Shown here one piece after another: positions 12,329 through 21,113 of a stretch of DNA of 64,000 bases (positions are counted from its first letter, which is position 1; each line of letters begins with the position of its first letter). The notes beneath the pieces are model-generated. The model did not search any database and had not been told where the DNA came from. It saw nothing but the letters and a program-made list of their open reading frames with translations. Source of the DNA: Microbacterium sp. 4R-513 (GTDB lineage: Bacteria > Actinomycetota > Actinomycetes > Actinomycetales > Microbacteriaceae); NCBI RefSeq assembly GCF_011046485.1, contig NZ_CP049256.1, positions 620,001 to 684,000 of the forward strand. The letters run 5' to 3'. A program made the position numbers and the translations under genes.

Positions 12329-12469
12329 AGTAGTGCTGCTTTCTTGATCGAACGGAGAAGTTCGTGAATCCCGCTCCGGGGTGCTTCGGCTGCTCGATGA
12401 GCGACGAAGACGCCAGTGGAGGGCTCACGTTCGTGATGCCGGGTCAGCTGAGCCGGACACCAAAGATCA

Positions 12470-12498
12470 AGCCTACGGCATCCGGATGCCTCGTCCAA
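12470..12498 (-). promoter_or_regulatory. Sigma70-type promoter of rplM-rpsI-glmM
   Basis: On the minus strand, -35 TTGGAC (12493-12498) and -10 TAGGCT (12470-12475) are separated by exactly 17 bases. Transcription would start near 12463, giving a leader of about 135 bases before the rplM start at 12328, long enough for an autoregulatory structure. Confidence 0.55.
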
Positions 12499-12800
12499 AC
12501 CGACGAGCACCGCGGGGGCCGGAGCTGCGGAGGAGGGCCCCCGGCCGGCTTGGGGATGCGCCTGGGGAAGCGCCCGACCGGGGACCTGTCCACCACGCGT
12601 CATGCGGTCCGGAGCACCGTGTGACGCGGCACGTCACGCTGCCGCGGCGTGAAGTCTGTGTATCGCCCTCTCGAGCTCGGACGGTGGGTGAGCCCGCCGA
12701 TCCGATCAGCCGACTCGATGATGTTCTCACGCCCCGGGCCGCAATGCACATCACTCGACCGAAATCGTTCCGAGCCTTGACAGGCCGGCCGAGGAGCGCG
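12499..12800. other. Non-coding gap between rplM promoter and endonuclease gene
   Basis: Part of a 472-base stretch without a gene (12329-12800). It holds a GC-rich segment near 12510-12550 that can fold (GGGGGCC facing GGCCCCC), and a perfect palindrome GTGACG-N5-CGTCAC at 12621-12637 that could be a protein-binding site. No coding potential was recognised. Confidence 0.5.
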
Positions 12801-13502
12801 TCAGGCCGCGCCGGCCGCGGCCTGCGCCTCGGCGGCGGGATGAGCCGTCACGAGGATCGGCAGATGGTCCGAAAGCCCCTGCGGCAGGGTCTTCACCCTG
12901 TCGATCGAGAAGCCCACCGAGGTCGCGAAATCGTAGTGACCGCGGAAGAAGCGGTACCGCGTGTAGGTGCGGGAATCGCTGAGGGTGAGGTCGTACCCCT
13001 GCTCCCGCACCTTCTGGCCGAGGTTCTCCTTGAAGACGGGGTAGTTGTAGTCGCCGACCATGATGATCGGCAGCTTCGGTCCGAGCTCGGCGAGCTCGCC
13101 GAGGGCCGTGCGGATCTGGTGGCGGCGGAGCGAGTTGAGCGCCGTGAGCGGAGCCGCGTGGAACGACGCGACGATGAACTCATGACCGTTGTCGATGTCG
13201 TGCAGCCGCACGCCGAGCATGCGCTCCTCGGCCGGCTTGAGCACGCGGTCGTGCAGCGACTTCTTGAGCGCCATCGAGCGGACCTCGACCGGGCGGTACG
13301 TGTTCTCGCGGTAGTAGACGGCGAGCCCCAGCCGATTGCGCTGCGTCGAGTCCGCGAGGCGCAACCCCTCGATCGCGGGCGGGATGTCGGTCGTGTCGCA
13401 CTCCTGGAGGCACAGCACGTCCACAGCGTGGCGCTCGACCAGCGCCGCCAGCTCTCCGGCGGCCCGGTGCTTGCGAAGGTTGTACGAGATGAGCTTCAGC
13501 AT
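12801..13502 (-). CDS. Endonuclease/exonuclease/phosphatase-family protein
   Basis: 233-residue protein of the EEP (DNase I-like) fold. Family motifs are visible: SYNLRKH at the start, CLQECD with the metal-binding Glu, VASFHAAPLTALNSLRR, MVGDYNYP, and SDHLPI near the end with the catalytic Asp-His. The substrate (DNA, RNA, phospholipid or phosphosugar) cannot be told. No signal peptide is seen, so it is likely cytosolic. It is divergent from galU across about 200 bases. Confidence 0.83.
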   Translation of the reverse strand: MLKLISYNLRKHRAAGELAALVERHAVDVLCLQECDTTDIPPAIEGLRLADSTQRNRLGLAVYYRENTYRPVEVRSMALKKSLHDRVLKPAEERMLGVRLHDIDNGHEFIVASFHAAPLTALNSLRRHQIRTALGELAELGPKLPIIMVGDYNYPVFKENLGQKVREQGYDLTLSDSRTYTRYRFFRGHYDFATSVGFSIDRVKTLPQGLSDHLPILVTAHPAAEAQAAAGAA

Positions 13503-13694
13503 GCTGAGCCCAGATTAGAGCTCCTCCGACCGGCGCAGGGGGGCTTGCGGTGAAGCGAATACCTCTTCACGTGCAATTTTCAGCCGTCGATCCGTCACTC
13601 GGCGGACGCCCGCCGCATCCGCGCAGCCGGTCGGGCGTCGTCATCCGGACACCGACCGACACGCGGCTGTAACCGCGACTTCACGGAGCCCCTC

Positions 13695-13700
13695 TAGCGT
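13695..13700 (+). promoter_or_regulatory. -10 element of a probable leaderless galU promoter
   Basis: TAGCGT ends 6 bases before the galU ATG at 13707 and no Shine-Dalgarno is present, so transcription probably starts at the ATG itself. The same TAGCGT hexamer recurs at 14671-14676 and 19625-19630 upstream of other genes in the window. Confidence 0.45.
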
Positions 13701-13706
13701 CGGCAT

Positions 13707-14621
13707 ATGAGTGAAACCGCGATCAAGGCCGTCATCCCCGCAGCGGGTCTGGGGACCCGCTTCCTCCCGGCGACCAAGGCCATGCCGAAGGAGATGCTCC
13801 CCGTCGTCGACAAGCCGGCGATCCAGTACGTCGTCGAAGAGGCCGTCGCCGCGGGCATCGACGACGTCCTCGTCATCATCGGGCGCAACAAGAACGCGCT
13901 CGCCAACCACTTCGACCGCGTCACCGAGCTCGAGCACACGCTCGAGCAGAAGGGCGACCGCAGCAAGCTCGAGCGCGTCATGCACCCGAGCTCCCTCGCC
14001 GACATCCACTTCGTGCGCCAAGGCGACCCCAAGGGCCTTGGACACGCGGTCCTGCGTTCACGAAAGCACGTCGGCAACGAGACGTTCGCGGTCCTCCTCG
14101 GCGACGACCTCATCGACGCACGGGATCCGCTCCTCTCCCGCATGATCGAGGTGTCGCAGTCCCAGTCGGCCACCGTCATCGCGCTGATGGAGGTCGAGCC
14201 CTCGCAGATCCACCTCTACGGGTGCGCCGCCGTCGAGAAGACCGGTGAGGGCGACGTCGTGCGGGTGACCGGCCTCGTCGAGAAGCCGTCGGCCGCCGAA
14301 GCGCCGTCGAACCTCGCGATCATCGGGCGCTACGTCCTCAAGCCGGAGATCTTCGACGTGCTCGAGACGACGGCCCCCGGCAAGGGCGGCGAGATCCAGC
14401 TGACCGACGCGCTCCAGGCGCTCGCGGCGGACGACGAGATCGCGGGACCCGTCCTCGGGGTGGTCTTCACCGGGCGCCGGTACGACACCGGCGACCGGCT
14501 CGACTACCTCAAGTCCAGCATCCAGCTCGCCCTCGACCGTGAGGACCTCGGACCCGAGCTCGCCTCGTGGATCGTGGAACTCGCACCGACGCTCGAGCCC
14601 ACGCTCGAACCCACCGCCTGA
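13707..14621 (+). CDS. galU: UTP-glucose-1-phosphate uridylyltransferase
   Basis: Makes UDP-glucose, substrate for the UDP-glucose dehydrogenase at 31637 and for glycosyltransferases of the neighbouring locus. The product is 304 residues. The nucleotide-binding signature AAGLGTRFLPATKAMPKEML is at the N-terminus, with KPAIQYVVEE and LLGDDL downstream. A repeated LEPT tail ends the protein. It is followed by a strong hairpin terminator and appears monocistronic and leaderless. Confidence 0.96.
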   Translation: MSETAIKAVIPAAGLGTRFLPATKAMPKEMLPVVDKPAIQYVVEEAVAAGIDDVLVIIGRNKNALANHFDRVTELEHTLEQKGDRSKLERVMHPSSLADIHFVRQGDPKGLGHAVLRSRKHVGNETFAVLLGDDLIDARDPLLSRMIEVSQSQSATVIALMEVEPSQIHLYGCAAVEKTGEGDVVRVTGLVEKPSAAEAPSNLAIIGRYVLKPEIFDVLETTAPGKGGEIQLTDALQALAADDEIAGPVLGVVFTGRRYDTGDRLDYLKSSIQLALDREDLGPELASWIVELAPTLEPTLEPTA

Positions 14622-14641
14622 CACCCACCCTTCACCGCAGG

Positions 14642-14666
14642 CCCCCGCCGGGATTCCCGGCGGGGG
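14642..14666 (+). terminator. Hairpin terminator after galU
   Basis: CCCCCGCCGGG (14642-14652) pairs perfectly with CCCGGCGGGGG (14656-14666) around a 3-base loop, 20 bases after the galU stop. The T-run is weak (TCTG), as is usual in high-GC actinobacteria. Confidence 0.75.
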
Positions 14667-14755
14667 TCTGCTAGCGTTGCGACGCGAAGCGGCTCCGGGC
14701 CATCCGGCCACTCGCCCCCGAGCTCGTCCCTCGACCCGCTGGAGTGTCGACCACC

Positions 14756-14974
14756 ATGACCGTCCTCGTGATCATCGCGATCGTCGCGGTGTGGGCCCTC
14801 ATGGCCGTGGCGATCCTCTTCGTCTTCGGGCGCGTCGTGCGGCGGGCCGACGAGGAGAACGAGGTCACCAGCATGCGGCGCGAGATGCGCGCCGCCGAGC
14901 GCGCCGAACCGGCGGCTCTGCAGGAGCCGCCGGCGACCGACGCGGGGTCGGTCAGTAAGCGCCTTCGCTCTTGA
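14756..14974 (+). CDS. Small single-helix membrane protein
   Basis: 72 residues with one N-terminal transmembrane helix (about residues 2-25) followed by a charged cytoplasmic tail rich in Arg and Glu. No family is recognised. ATG 14756 has GGAG 11 bases upstream; GTG 14744 in frame is an alternative. A TAGCGT -10-like element at 14671-14676 follows the galU terminator and could drive it. It converges with the sugar-transferase gene, the two coding regions overlapping by 23 bases. Confidence 0.6.
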   Translation: MTVLVIIAIVAVWALMAVAILFVFGRVVRRADEENEVTSMRREMRAAERAEPAALQEPPATDAGSVSKRLRS

Positions 14975-16466
14975 TGACGGCCCGGACGGTCTTGAGCAGG
15001 ATCACGAGGTCGCCCGTCATCGTCCAGTTCTCGACGTAGAAGAGGTCCAGGCGGACCGTCTCCTCCCAGTCGAGGTCGCTGCGGCCGCTCACCTGCCAGA
15101 GGCCCGTGATGCCGGGCTTGACCAGGAACCGGCGGTGCACCGACTGGGAGTACTGCTGCACCTCGCGCTCGAGCGGCGGGCGGGGGCCCACGAGCGACAT
15201 CTCGCCGAGGAACACGTTGAACAGCTGCGGCAGCTCGTCGAGGCTGAAGCGACGCAGGAACTTGCCCGCACGGGTCACCCGGGGGTCGTCCTTCATCTTG
15301 AACATGACGTCGTTGCCTCGGTCCCGAGCCTCGAAGGCGAGTTCGCGGAGCCGCTCCTCGGCATCGGTGTACATCGACCGGAACTTCAGCATGTCGAACG
15401 TCTCGCCGCCGAGTCCGATCCGCTGCTGCCGGAAGAACGCCCCGCCGGGGCTCGTGAGCTTCACGGCCAGGGCGATCGCGGCGAGGATCGGCGCGAGCAG
15501 CAGGATGAGCAGGCCGGAGGCGACCACGTCGAAGGCTCGCTTGCCGTAGAGCTTGCCGCCGCCGTAGCGAGGCGTCTCGACGTGCACGAGCGGGAGCCCC
15601 GCGACCGGCCGCGTGTGCAGCCGGGGACCGCCGATGTCGGTGAGGCTCGGCGCGACGATCAGGTGCTGGCGCCCGGGCTCCAGGGCCCAGCTGAGCTCGC
15701 GCACCGTACGGGCGCTGAGCTCGTTGGCGCTGGAGATGAGGACGGTGTCGGCCTGGACGCGACCGAGCGCCTCGATGACGTTCGACACCGATCCCGACAC
15801 GGGGATCTCCGTCCCCGGGATGTAGTCGGCGATGCGGCCGCTGGGCGTGCAGGCTCCGACGACGCGCAGTCCTGCGGCGGGCGTGCGCTGCAGATCTCGG
15901 GCGGTCTGGGCGACGGATGCCTCGGACCCGACGACCAGGACGCGATCCGACATCCGTCCCTCACGCCGCTGCGCGACGAGCCACCGGCGCGACGCCCAGC
16001 GCGTCAGCAGCAGCCCCGCGGCCGTCGACCCGAGGCCGACGAGCAGGATGAAGTGCAGGCCGGCGAGGCTCGCGAGATACGCCACGAGCGCGACCGAGGC
16101 GAACGAGAAAAAACAGGAGTACAGGATCGCCCGGTACTCCTCGGTCCCGACCCCGACGACCCGCGCGTTTCGGCTGCCGCTCATCGACAGCGCGGCGAGC
16201 AGGATGACGCCGATGAGACCGACGACGCTCCAGACCGACACCGCCGCGCCGCCGTGCAGGAGCGGAAGCGTGTAGGGCTGCGAGCCCACGATCGTCGCGA
16301 CGGCGAGCGCCAAGGCGATCACGGCGAAGTCGCTCACCACCAGGGCGCGGGCGTAGGACCGGGACCACCCGGCCGCCGAGCTCGCCGCCTGCGGGATCGC
16401 GACCGCCCTCGCCTGCCGGGGCTCGTCGCGTACGTCCTCGTCAGTCGTCGAAACAAGAATCGCCAT
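14952..16466 (-). CDS. Polyprenyl-phosphate sugar phosphotransferase (WbaP/exopolysaccharide-initiating type)
   Basis: Starts exopolysaccharide repeat-unit assembly by moving a sugar-1-phosphate from a UDP-sugar to undecaprenyl phosphate in the membrane. The product is about 504 residues: four or five N-terminal transmembrane helices, a Rossmann-like middle domain, then the catalytic bacterial sugar transferase domain with KRAFDVVASG, RQQRIGLGG, KFRSM, SLVGPRPPL and GITGLWQVSGRS. ATG 16466 follows AGAGGTG; GTG codons at 16478 and 16490 are alternatives. It reads away from the rest of the locus, so it has its own promoter in the 16467-16753 gap. Confidence 0.92.
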   Translation of the reverse strand: MAILVSTTDEDVRDEPRQARAVAIPQAASSAAGWSRSYARALVVSDFAVIALALAVATIVGSQPYTLPLLHGGAAVSVWSVVGLIGVILLAALSMSGSRNARVVGVGTEEYRAILYSCFFSFASVALVAYLASLAGLHFILLVGLGSTAAGLLLTRWASRRWLVAQRREGRMSDRVLVVGSEASVAQTARDLQRTPAAGLRVVGACTPSGRIADYIPGTEIPVSGSVSNVIEALGRVQADTVLISSANELSARTVRELSWALEPGRQHLIVAPSLTDIGGPRLHTRPVAGLPLVHVETPRYGGGKLYGKRAFDVVASGLLILLLAPILAAIALAVKLTSPGGAFFRQQRIGLGGETFDMLKFRSMYTDAEERLRELAFEARDRGNDVMFKMKDDPRVTRAGKFLRRFSLDELPQLFNVFLGEMSLVGPRPPLEREVQQYSQSVHRRFLVKPGITGLWQVSGRSDLDWEETVRLDLFYVENWTMTGDLVILLKTVRAVIKSEGAY

Positions 16467-16753
16467 ATTCGTCTGCACCTCTGATCTCACTCGGCTGGAA
16501 CAGGCCGCGTGGGGATGGCAGACGCCAAGCGACGTCGCGGAACAGAACTCCCGCTGCCCCCCAGCATCGGATCAAGCAAGTCCCATGATGGACAACGAAT
16601 CCGCTCGTTGGGTTACCCCTCTGTTACGGATTCATAGCCGTTTCGGTAATCCGCCGGTCGCCTTGCGCCGGATGACGGCGTGTGACCGATCGGCGGTGCA
16701 CCGTTCACACCCGGGAAACAGTCTCGTCACGAAGCGCGGATACCGTGACTGCG
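16467..16753. promoter_or_regulatory. Divergent promoter region of the exopolysaccharide locus
   Basis: A 287-base gap between the sugar-transferase gene (minus) and the hydrolase-like gene (plus). The centre (about 16605-16655) is less GC-rich than its surroundings and contains TTAC-N6-GTTAC (16613-16627), related to the TTAC-N6-GTAA sites at 28258 and 41097, and an inverted CGGATT/AATCCG pair (about 16627-16653). A GATACC -10-like box sits near 16738, upstream of the ATG at 16754. Confidence 0.45.
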
Positions 16754-17683
16754 ATGCCGAGAACCACACCAGGCTCAGCGGAGCGCGAAGACGGCCCCCT
16801 GATCGCAGCACCAGCAGACCCCCGCGCCACCACCGGGCTCACCCGTCGTGGATGGGTCCTCGCGATCGCCGCGATCGCGATCCTCGCCCTCGTGGCCGGG
16901 ACGCTGGCCCTCCTGGCCGTCGTGCAGCTGGCCGACGTGCCGGCCGCCGCTCTGACGCCGGCCGAGTCCGAGCCGATCCCGTCGGCTCCGCCGGCCCCCG
17001 AAGCGGTGACGACGGCCGAGCTCGACGGGCAGGCGGTGTGGCTCGCCAAGCCCGCAACGGCTCCGGTCGGTGTCGCCGTGCTCTTCCCCGGGGCTGCGGA
17101 CGATCCCGCGTCCCTTCTGAAGACGGCGACCGCGCAGGATCTTCTTGCGGCGGGCTGGGCGGTCTCGACCGGCGGATTCCACGGCCCGAGCTGGGGCTCG
17201 CCCTCGTCGAGCAAGGACGTCGCAGCGCTCCGCGGGTGGCTCGGCGAGCAGCTCGGCACCCTTCCCGTGCTCTACGTCGCATCAGAGATGGGCGGCTCGA
17301 CGAGTCTCGCCTCGATGATCCGCTCCCCCGAGCTGCCGGTCGCGTGCTGGTACGGCGCGGCGACGGTGACCGATCTCGCGACGACGGCCACCGCCGTGCC
17401 CGTCGTCGGCGAGCAGCTCGTCTCGGCGTGGGGCGGGGTCCCCGATGCCGACCAGACGGTCCTCGCCAACATCTCCGCGGCACCCACCACCACGAGCTAT
17501 CGGGTGGTGGTGCCAGGACCGGGCGCCGAGGACCTGCGGATGCAGGACGCCGAGACCCTCGTGTCCGCTCTCGAGCAGTCCGGACATCAGGTGTCGCAGG
17601 CGACCGCTGCCGGCCCCCTTGCCACGACGTCGGAGATCGACGCCGCCGACGTGACCGCGATGGCGGAAGGATGCCTCGGATGA
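16754..17683 (+). CDS. Membrane-anchored alpha/beta-hydrolase-like protein, nucleophile replaced
   Basis: 309 residues. A cytoplasmic N-terminus leads to one transmembrane helix (about residues 34-60), then an extracytoplasmic domain resembling an alpha/beta hydrolase. At the expected nucleophile elbow the sequence is VASEMGG, with Glu178 where GHSMGG-type enzymes have Ser, so hydrolytic activity is doubtful. It may be a binding or scaffolding protein of the polysaccharide machinery. The stop overlaps the next start (ATGA), so it heads an operon with the glycosyltransferase and lipoprotein genes. The start at 16754 is chosen over an upstream in-frame start at 16682 because it gives a compact N-terminus. 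Confidence 0.6.
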   Translation: MPRTTPGSAEREDGPLIAAPADPRATTGLTRRGWVLAIAAIAILALVAGTLALLAVVQLADVPAAALTPAESEPIPSAPPAPEAVTTAELDGQAVWLAKPATAPVGVAVLFPGAADDPASLLKTATAQDLLAAGWAVSTGGFHGPSWGSPSSSKDVAALRGWLGEQLGTLPVLYVASEMGGSTSLASMIRSPELPVACWYGAATVTDLATTATAVPVVGEQLVSAWGGVPDADQTVLANISAAPTTTSYRVVVPGPGAEDLRMQDAETLVSALEQSGHQVSQATAAGPLATTSEIDAADVTAMAEGCLG

Positions 17684-18705
17684 CCACCACGACGACCACC
17701 CGCGAACACGTGCGCGTGCTGCACTCCCTCGCCCCGCCGGACGGCACCACGAAGTTCGTCGACCAGATGACCGAGGGCGCGCCGGCGGATGTCGACGTCG
17801 CGTACTTCTCGTGGAAGCGTGCGCTCAAAGGCGACTACGACGTGCTGCACCTGCACTGGCCGGAGTTCCTGCTGCGCGGCCGCACCGCGCGCGTGCGCCT
17901 CGGCAAGCGCCAGGCGATGCGGGCGACGCTCGCCCTCGCGCGGCTGCGCCGCGTGCCCATCGTCCGCACGGTGCACAACCTGCATCCGCACGAGGAGGGC
18001 TCGCGGGCCGAGCAGAAGCTGCTCGCGACCGTCGACCGGCGGACGGATGTCTTCATCCGCCTGAACCCGACGACCGAGCTCGAGCCGTGGATGTCGGGCG
18101 TCACGATCCTGCACGGCCACTACCGCGACCGCTTCGCGCACTACGCCGGGGCCGAACGGGAGCCCGGACTCGTCCTCTATTTCGGCATCATCCGTCCCTA
18201 CAAGAACGTCGAGAAGCTCATCGAGGTGTTCGGCGAGCGCGAGCGTCCGGGGCAGCGCCTGCGGGTTGTGGGATCGCCGTCCGCCGACCTTGGCGAGCGG
18301 ATCCTCGCCCTCGCCGCAGCGAACGACTCCGTCTCGACCAACCTCAGCTTCGTCGAGGACGCGCAGCTCGTCCGCGAGATCGGGGCCGCGACGCTCGTCG
18401 TGCTGCCCTACGCCGAGATGCACAACTCGGGTGCGGCGCTGGTCGCCCTGTCGCTCGATCGGCCGATCCTCGTGCCGCGCACCCCCTCCAACACCGCCCT
18501 CGCGGAGGAAGCCGGAGCCGAGTGGGTCATGCAGTACGACGGCGACCTCACCGACGCGATCCTCACCGCTGCCGCGGCCGCCGCGGAGCGGATCCCTGCC
18601 GGCGCACGCCCGCGCCTCGAGGGCCGCGACTGGGACGAAGTCGGGCGCCGGCACCGTGACGTCTACCGGAGCGCCCTCGCGAAGCGGCGCGGGAAGGGTC
18701 AGTGA
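17680..18705 (+). CDS. Glycosyltransferase with LHLHWPE motif (GT-B)
   Basis: 341 residues of the GT-B fold, cytoplasmic or membrane-associated. The LHLHWPE segment near residue 56, HNLHPHE, and a C-terminal donor-binding region (LYFGIIRPYKNVEKLI, then LPYAEMHNSGAA) are typical of bacterial polysaccharide glycosyltransferases. The donor and acceptor cannot be assigned. The ATG at 17680 overlaps the preceding stop by 4 bases. It follows the locus direction. Confidence 0.8.
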   Translation: MTTTTTTREHVRVLHSLAPPDGTTKFVDQMTEGAPADVDVAYFSWKRALKGDYDVLHLHWPEFLLRGRTARVRLGKRQAMRATLALARLRRVPIVRTVHNLHPHEEGSRAEQKLLATVDRRTDVFIRLNPTTELEPWMSGVTILHGHYRDRFAHYAGAEREPGLVLYFGIIRPYKNVEKLIEVFGERERPGQRLRVVGSPSADLGERILALAAANDSVSTNLSFVEDAQLVREIGAATLVVLPYAEMHNSGAALVALSLDRPILVPRTPSNTALAEEAGAEWVMQYDGDLTDAILTAAAAAAERIPAGARPRLEGRDWDEVGRRHRDVYRSALAKRRGKGQ

Positions 18706-18706
18706 G

Positions 18707-19576
18707 GTGCGGCGGCGGCTGATCGCGGCATCCGTCCTCTCCCTCGCCACCCTCGTCCTCTCGGCGTGCGGGGCCGAGCAGCCCGCGCCGAGCGCGACGG
18801 GGAACCCCGACGTGAGGGTCGAGCGCTCGATCGACTACCGGACCATCGAGGGCGACACCCTGCAGCTCGACGCGTGCCTTCCGGCGGAGGGCGGCACGGA
18901 CCTGCCGTCGGTCGTGCTCGTTCACGGCGGCGCGTTCCAGGAGGGGGACCGCTCGAACATGAGCGGCGTCTGCGAGTCGATCGCCGCGCAGGGCTGGGCG
19001 GCGTTCGCGGTGGACTACCGGCTGATCCCGGACAGCTACCCGGCGCAGGTCGATGACGTCGGCGCCGCCGTCGAGTGGCTGCGCGACCCTGCGCAGGCCG
19101 AGCGGTTCGGAATCTCGCCCGACGGCCTCGCGCTCCTCGGCAGCTCGGCGGGCGGCATCATCGCGCTGAGCACCGCCGCACGGCTCGGCGCCGCCGGCGA
19201 GGGCGTCGACTCCGTCGTCACGCTCTCGGCCGCCGGAGACCTCACCTCCGACGCCCTCCGCCTCGGCACCCCGGACCCGGCGCTCGAGAAGGTCGTTCTC
19301 GGCTACCTCGGCTGCAAGACGGTGGAGGACTGCCCCGACGCGGTCGCGGCATCCCCGCGGTACAACGTGGGCACCCTCCCGCCGACACTCCTCGTGCATG
19401 GCTCGAAGGAGCTCATCCCCGTCGCGCAGGCGAAGGCCCTGCATCAGGCGATGACGGATGCCGGCATCCCGGCGGACCTCCAGATCGAGGACGGCGACCA
19501 CCACGGCCTGCAGCTGCTCACGCCGGCGGTGGCGGCATCCGTCTTCCGCTTTCTCGAAGACAACTCGTCACCGTAA
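18707..19576 (+). CDS. Alpha/beta-hydrolase lipoprotein (esterase-like)
   Basis: 289 residues, exported and lipidated: signal peptide with lipobox LVLSAC (lipid Cys21). It has the HSL-type oxyanion motif HGGAF (73-77), nucleophile elbow GSSAGG with Ser147, and a late GDHHG motif carrying the likely catalytic His. It probably removes acyl groups at the cell surface, perhaps from the polysaccharide made by this locus. The GTG start at 18707 lies one base after the previous stop; AAGGG lies about 11 bases upstream. Confidence 0.82.
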   Translation: MRRRLIAASVLSLATLVLSACGAEQPAPSATGNPDVRVERSIDYRTIEGDTLQLDACLPAEGGTDLPSVVLVHGGAFQEGDRSNMSGVCESIAAQGWAAFAVDYRLIPDSYPAQVDDVGAAVEWLRDPAQAERFGISPDGLALLGSSAGGIIALSTAARLGAAGEGVDSVVTLSAAGDLTSDALRLGTPDPALEKVVLGYLGCKTVEDCPDAVAASPRYNVGTLPPTLLVHGSKELIPVAQAKALHQAMTDAGIPADLQIEDGDHHGLQLLTPAVAASVFRFLEDNSSP

Positions 19577-19624
19577 CGTCACAGACTGCTCATCGGTGGC
19601 AACACGTTCGCAACATTGCGTCGG

Positions 19625-19630
19625 TAGCGT
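19625..19630 (+). promoter_or_regulatory. Possible -10 element before the Wzz-like gene
   Basis: TAGCGT in the 156-base gap between the lipoprotein gene and the Wzz-like gene; transcription would start near 19637, leaving a leader of about 95 bases. No clear -35 is seen. Confidence 0.3.
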
Positions 19631-19732
19631 CCAGAGTGTTCGGCTCGCAACGGGGTGCAGCACCTTCCGTTCGCGGGCGGGCGCATCCGGATACCGGCGG
19701 CCGAGCATGGCACCAACGGAACGGATGAAGAG

Positions 19733-21094
19733 ATGAGCCCCACGACCCTTGTCCGTGCACTCAAGAAGTGGTGGTGGGCGGTCGTCGTTCTCACCCTCGT
19801 CGGCGCCGCAGGCGGTGCCGGAGTGTCGCTGCTCATGACGCCCGAGTACCAGGCGACGAACCGCATCCTCGTGGCGTTCGACGCCAGCGCGGGTGCCGGC
19901 CCAGCCGAGCTCGTGCAGGCGAACAACTTCGCGCTCCAGAAGGTCTACTCCTACGTCGAGGTCGTCGAGTCGCCGCGCGTGCTCGACGAGGTCATCGACG
20001 AGCTGGGCCTCGACACCACCGCCGACGAGCTCGCGCGCCAGATCGACGTCACGGTGCCGACGAACAGCGTCATCATGCGCATCAGCGCGACGGCACCGAG
20101 CCCGCAGGACGCCGTGACGCTCTCGAACGCCGTCGTCGACGCCTTCAGCGACGTCGTCGTGCAGATCGAGACGCCCTCGACGGGCGGAACGGCACCCGTC
20201 CGCATCGAGTCGCTCGCCGCCGCGAGCCTGCCGGAGGAGCCGTCGTCGCCGAACCTCCTCGTCAACATCGCTCTCGGCGCGTTCGCGGGCTTCGCGATCG
20301 GCATCATCTGGATCGCGATCGCGGCGACGCGCGAGCGCCGCGTCTTCACGGGAGCGGATGTCGCATCCGGCGATGTCGCCGTGCGCACGCTCGGCACGGT
20401 GCCCGCGACGAGCGGGCCGGCCGATCTCGCGGTGCTCGCCGACAAGCCGCTCAGCCGGGCCGCCGAGTCGTACCGCACGATCGCCGCGACGCTCGGCCGC
20501 ACGCCCGGCGCGAAGGTCGGCGTCACCGCCGTGGCCGCCGTCACGCCCCGCGACGCCTCGTCGGCGCTCGCCTCGAACCTCGCCCTGGCGATGAGCGAGT
20601 ACGGCGCGCGGATCCTCTTGATCGACGCCAACCTCCGCTCGGGCGCGATCTCGACCTCGCTCGGGCTGACCGGGCCGGGCCTCGTGGACTGCCTCACCGG
20701 TGCCGCGACGCCCGTCGACGCGATCCAAACCGTCAACGGCATCGACGTCCTGCCCTCGGGTACGACGACCGAGAGCCCCGCAGAGCTCATCGCGAGCGGC
20801 AGCTTCGACGGCATCATCTCGGGCCTCCGCCGCTCGTACGACATCATCGTCGTCGACGCCCCGCCCGTCCTGCCGCTGAGCGACTCGCTGTTCGCCGCCT
20901 CGGCCGCCGACACGACCGTGCTGGCCGTCTCGGCCGGCAGCGTGACGGTGACGCAGCTTCGCACGGTGAGCGACACGCTCTCTGCGATCCACGCGCAGGT
21001 AGCGGGTGTCGTCATCCTCGACGCGCCCCTCACGGGCGTGGACGCGGATGTCGCGACCGCGACGTTCCGCGATCTCAAGCCCTCCAAGGCCTGA
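19733..21094 (+). CDS. Wzz/BY-kinase-like chain-length determinant with degenerate P-loop
   Basis: 453 residues. Residues 1-200 form a Wzz-type co-polymerase domain with transmembrane helices at about 14-35 and 176-198. The rest is a CpsD/Wzc-type ATPase domain. Walker A' ILLIDANL (about 294-301) and Walker B IIVVDAPP are recognisable. The Walker A loop is not: the family PGEGKST is PRDASSA (272-278), without the catalytic Lys. There is no C-terminal tyrosine cluster. It may control chain length by structure alone. ATG 19733 is preceded by GAAGAG. It begins a run of plus-strand glycosylation genes. Confidence 0.85.
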   Translation: MSPTTLVRALKKWWWAVVVLTLVGAAGGAGVSLLMTPEYQATNRILVAFDASAGAGPAELVQANNFALQKVYSYVEVVESPRVLDEVIDELGLDTTADELARQIDVTVPTNSVIMRISATAPSPQDAVTLSNAVVDAFSDVVVQIETPSTGGTAPVRIESLAAASLPEEPSSPNLLVNIALGAFAGFAIGIIWIAIAATRERRVFTGADVASGDVAVRTLGTVPATSGPADLAVLADKPLSRAAESYRTIAATLGRTPGAKVGVTAVAAVTPRDASSALASNLALAMSEYGARILLIDANLRSGAISTSLGLTGPGLVDCLTGAATPVDAIQTVNGIDVLPSGTTTESPAELIASGSFDGIISGLRRSYDIIVVDAPPVLPLSDSLFAASAADTTVLAVSAGSVTVTQLRTVSDTLSAIHAQVAGVVILDAPLTGVDADVATATFRDLKPSKA

Positions 21095-21113
21095 GGGGCG
21101 GAGAACCCCCTCG

